Source: Oncomelania hupensis | Lineage: Eukaryota > Mollusca > Gastropoda > Littorinimorpha > Pomatiopsidae | DNA: 64,000 bases | Direction: 5' to 3' | Assembly (NCBI GenBank): GCA_036898135.1 | Contig: CM072522.1 | Coordinates: forward strand, 641,689 to 705,688 | In this document: piece by piece, positions 60,824 to 64,000 of the stretch | Layout: the number at the start of each line of letters is the position of its first letter | Numbering within the stretch: the stretch's first letter is position 1 | Notes under the pieces: generated by a model | Database searches by the model: none | Told to the model about the DNA's origin: nothing | Seen by the model: only the letters and a program-made list of their open reading frames with translations | Position numbers and translations under genes: made by a program

Positions 60824-61330
60824 GAGGTTGAAAATCTGTTCAGTTGTACTTCACCCTGTCCTGAATCCTGCTTGTTCTTCAACTAAGATTTGTTCAGCTT
60901 GGGGTTTCAACCTGCTGAGTATTATTTTCAGGAGGACTTTGCTGGGATGGCTTATGAGGCTGATGGTACAGTAATTTTCACAATCCTGAAGGTTACCCTT
61001 TTTGGGAAGAGTGATGACAAGAGACTCGGTTCATGGTGTAGGCCACTCCCCACTCTACCAGATCTTGTTACAGATAATGTTAAGGGTGTCAATCATCGCT
61101 TCTCCTCCTGCTTGAAGCAATTCTGCAGGTATGTTGTCCACTCCCGCTGGATTCCCCATCTTCAGCAACTGCACTGCTGCCCCAACTTCTTCTCAGAGAA
61201 TTGGGAGGATTTCTTTTTCTCTGTTCTGGGGACATGCTAGAACTGATGGGTCTCCGTTTGGCGTGTGGTTGTAAAGGTCAGAGCAGTACACTGTCCATCT
61301 ATCCAAGATTTCTTGTTCTTCTGTAATAAT
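60824..61330 (-). pseudogene. LINE reverse transcriptase, 5' part, inverted
   Basis: On the minus strand: EILDRWTVYCSDLYNHTP, NPAGVDNIPAELLQAGGEAM, ESLVITLPKKGNLQDCENY, LISHPSKVLLKIILSRLKPQ, EEQAGFRTG and STTEQIFNL, the N-terminal RT blocks of a non-LTR element, with at least four stops. It ends exactly where the plus-strand 3' part begins. Confidence 0.85.
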
Positions 61331-62440
61331 CTGCGAGAAATACCTACAGCACTAATATCTATTTCATGTGTTTGTAGACTTCAAGAAAGCGTTTGACCAG
61401 AGTCTGTGGGCAATCATGACAGTGTACAACATCAGCCCTAACATTGTTGAAGTTACCAAAAACCTGTATGACAAGGCTACCAGTGCAGTACTCCACAACA
61501 GCGCCATAGGGAGCGGGTTCAGAACAAACAAACAAACAATCAGTGTGCGTCAAGGATGCCTACTCTCTCCAACACTCTTCATCTTCGTAGAGTGCATCAT
61601 GTCAGATGCCCTTGCTGATCACCAAGGCACAGTCAGCATAGGGGATAGAGCAATCTTCAACATCCGTTTTGTGGATGACATTGATGGTTTGGCTGGAGAG
61701 GGACAAGAACTTGAACAGCTGGTACAGAGGCTTGACACCACCTCCAGAGCTTATGGAAGGGAAATAAGTGCAGAGAAGACCAAAATGATGACCAACAACA
61801 CCAATGGCATCAAAACTGACATCAAAGTCCAAAGCCAATCCCTCAACCCAAGTGCATAGCTTCAAATATTTAGGAGCCATTGTATCAGATAATAGGTCCC
61901 GACAGGAAGTCCTCTCCGGGATCGCACAAACAACTGCTGCCCTGACAAGGTTGAAAGCCCATTTGGAAAGATAGGACCATCAGTCTACACTCCAAGGTAA
62001 GGCTGCTGTGCTCCCTTGTCATATCCATCTTCCTATACACATGCGAAACATGGACCCTCACAGCAGACCTACAACGAAGAATATAGAGCATGGAGATGAG
62101 GTGCTATAGACTTCTGGGCATTTGCTATATCCAGCACATCACCAACAACGAATCTGACAGACCATCAAACAAGCCACTGGACAACACGATGACATGTTCA
62201 CAGTGGTGAAGAAACGGAAACTCCGATGGTATGGCCAGGTCACCAGAGCATCAGGCCTTGCAAAGACCATCATGCAAGGCATGGTGCAAGGAGGCAGAAG
62301 AAAAGGGAGACAGAAAAAGAGGTGGGAGGACAACATTCGAGAATGGACTGGCTTGAAAGTTGCTGAGGACCGAGAAAGATGGAGTACGTTGGTTAAACGA
62401 TCATCTGTGGTGCCCAAACGACCTACGAGTTACAGAATAG
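61331..62440 (+). pseudogene. LINE reverse transcriptase, 3' part, and C-terminal region
   Basis: Starts CEKYLQH, then FVDFKKAFD (first catalytic block), VRQGCLLSPTLF, RFVDDIDGLAGE (FVDD in place of F/YADD, both Asp kept), EISAEKTKMM. A shifted frame gives FKYLGAIVSD; a further one gives KKRKLRWYGQVTRASG and GRQKKRWEDNIREWTG, the usual C-terminal block. Several frameshifts; inactive. Confidence 0.88.
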
Positions 62441-62449
62441 GACACGATA

Positions 62450-62960
62450 GGATTATCGTAGAGCTTGCACCTCAATCATGTGGATTCATTTACTCTTTTA
62501 AGATCATGCTATCTAGTGTAAGAGTTTGGGAAAAAAGATGGCCTCAGACACTCTCATCTAACATCTCTCAAAACCTAGGCCACATGTCTTCACATGACCA
62601 GGGTTAATTAAGAGTTAATATTAATGTCTAGTGTGTATAAATATTAATTTAATTTAAATTTAAAAAGTAAATAAATAAAAACTCAATTAGGGTTGTACAT
62701 CTCTAAAAGTAAAAAGCAAGGAGTATTTCTACTGCTAATAAAAAATTCTAGGGGTTTTCATATACAAATACTTTTAGTTTAAAGGATATTCCCGCCTTCA
62801 AAAATATTTGATATTTTTACAGGTTGACACCAAGACACAGCAGTTTATTTGAAAAGCTGAAGCAGAGATAAAAGACATTCCACTGCGGGAATATTGGTAT
62901 CGATGTTATGTTACAAGTTGCAAATAGTTGTTTTTTTCCTCTTCTTTTTTTTTGTGCATT
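62450..62960. other. Probable LINE 3' flank, no gene
   Basis: AT-rich. The LINE 3' end and its tail could not be placed; a direct target repeat was not found. Confidence 0.4.
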
Positions 62961-62970
62961 TGTTTTAGTT

Positions 62971-63075
62971 GCCAATTGTGACATTTCTGTGGCCAATTGT
63001 GACATTTCTGTGGCCAATTGTGCTATCTCTGTGGCCAATCTGTGGTATTTTATATACATGTGGCCAATTTGTGGT
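62971..63075. repeat. 21-bp minisatellite (GTGGCCAATTGTGACATTTCT)
   Basis: Four to five units with drift between 62971 and 63075. Confidence 0.85.
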
Positions 63076-63079
63076 ATTT

Positions 63080-64000
63080 ATGTGCCAATGGGGATATATG
63101 ATACGCTGCAGCCTATTTGTAAAAATCAAAATTCATAATAATAAAAATATGAATAATAAAAACAACAATAATAATAATTGTATATTAATTATATAGTGTT
63201 TTTCCATAAATGATAGATCAGCTCAAAGTGCAGTTCTCAAACATTCATACTGAACATTTATATCCACAATGAAATCGGACAAAACAAGACACTAACTAAT
63301 GCATTAGTACGCAAAAATCTATGTATAAAACATGAAAAAAAAATTTATATGGCCAAAATTAATGTGGTACAACTAATAATAAAACAGAAAGGAAGCTACA
63401 GTTACATTATAAATTATATTTTCATCAGTTATATTATAAACTGCGTTGCAGAATTGTATTGTAAAACGTGTGAGGGCATGTTTTGAAAGGATATCATGAT
63501 GAATTCTGCACATTGAGGGTAATTTCAGCATTGCCTGTGTCCACTACTACTAGTGCTAACTTGCCAAGGAAGTGAGCGAGACAGTTGTTTAACACAGACT
63601 GATAAATTATTCACAGGAAACACACGATGACATCCCCACCTTGTTTCGCTCCACATCTCTTCTTCTTCACCTCTTCCACTCACTCCAAAAACTTCTACCA
63701 CAATCATGGTGACGACTTGTAAAATTCCCATTCTTCATAATCTGATTTATCTTCCATAGGTTTAATATACTACTACTACTACTAAATAATAATAAACACA
63801 ATCATAATAATAATAATGTTTTTTTCTGTTAAAAAAAAGTTTATGCCTTTCCCTCAGAAGAAGCTCAAAACATAGTTACAGCCAGAAAAAAAACCCAAAA
63901 CAATGCATACTCTAAGAAGATGTATTAAAAGAATCAAAAACCACACAATATAGTTATTAAAACATAGTCAAGCACACACACTCACTCTGCCACACACACA
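63080..64000. other. No gene seen; short AAT, ACT and CA microsatellites
   Basis: AAT-rich at 63135-63180, ACT at 63770-63785, CA-rich at the end. A TATATAGTGTTTTTCCATAAATG-like stretch near 63190 is a faint relative of the SINE tail at 24340. Confidence 0.5.

Noticed and set aside
60890..61240. 116-codon plus-strand frame as a gene
   Set aside because: The opposite strand reads clear LINE RT blocks, so the plus frame is a shadow.

Overview
This is animal nuclear DNA. It is AT-rich, packed with microsatellites and mobile-element debris, and it carries one clearly readable intron-rich host gene. The mix of LINE remnants, tRNA/5S-type SINEs, gypsy-like, piggyBac, P-like and hAT-like DNA elements suggests an invertebrate, probably a lophotrochozoan such as a gastropod. 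That placement is an inference; no marker gene fixes it.

Host gene. Thirteen coding exons on the minus strand, from the ATG at 56993 to the TAG at 28774, join with consistent intron phases into a 621-residue, 12-segment membrane protein of the SLC6 (neurotransmitter:sodium symporter) fold. It is very divergent. In a by-eye alignment the sodium- and substrate-site positions of TM1, TM6, TM7 and TM8 are replaced, while the EL2 cysteine pair, the GPGL motif before TM8 and the TM10-TM12 architecture remain. The tail is Pro/Tyr-rich and ends in a possible class I PDZ ligand (TRI).

Layout. 1-28 kb is repeat territory: a foldback element (236-770), then about twenty same-oriented copies of one roughly 600-bp dispersed repeat (called R600 here) between 3.6 and 23.6 kb, one of them split by a P-like element with a THAP exon (14984-16359). 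27.8-57 kb is the SLC6 gene. Its introns hold, from low to high coordinate: a CAGGG-ended element (30627-31702), a remnant with an acidic ORF (32.7-33.1 kb), a SWIM-domain element with an 8-bp target duplication and a nested tRNA-SINE (33963-35780), a TGACCTTGA-rich repeat (36.3-37.0 kb), a hAT-like element (37688-38972), another R600 copy (40.5-41.0 kb), a tRNA/5S SINE whose tail abuts exon 6, a piggyBac element (45415-48612) with a second CAGGG element against it, and a gypsy-like LTR element (50617-54962) lacking reverse transcriptase. 57-64 kb holds direct repeats, minisatellites and a LINE RT remnant with its 5' part inverted (60824-62440).

The host gene is the only locus I would call functional. 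The mobile elements matter through their contact with it: a SINE tail forms the pyrimidine tract of exon 6, a 50-bp duplication multiplies the exon-6 donor, and a degenerate tandem array starts inside the last codons of exon 13.
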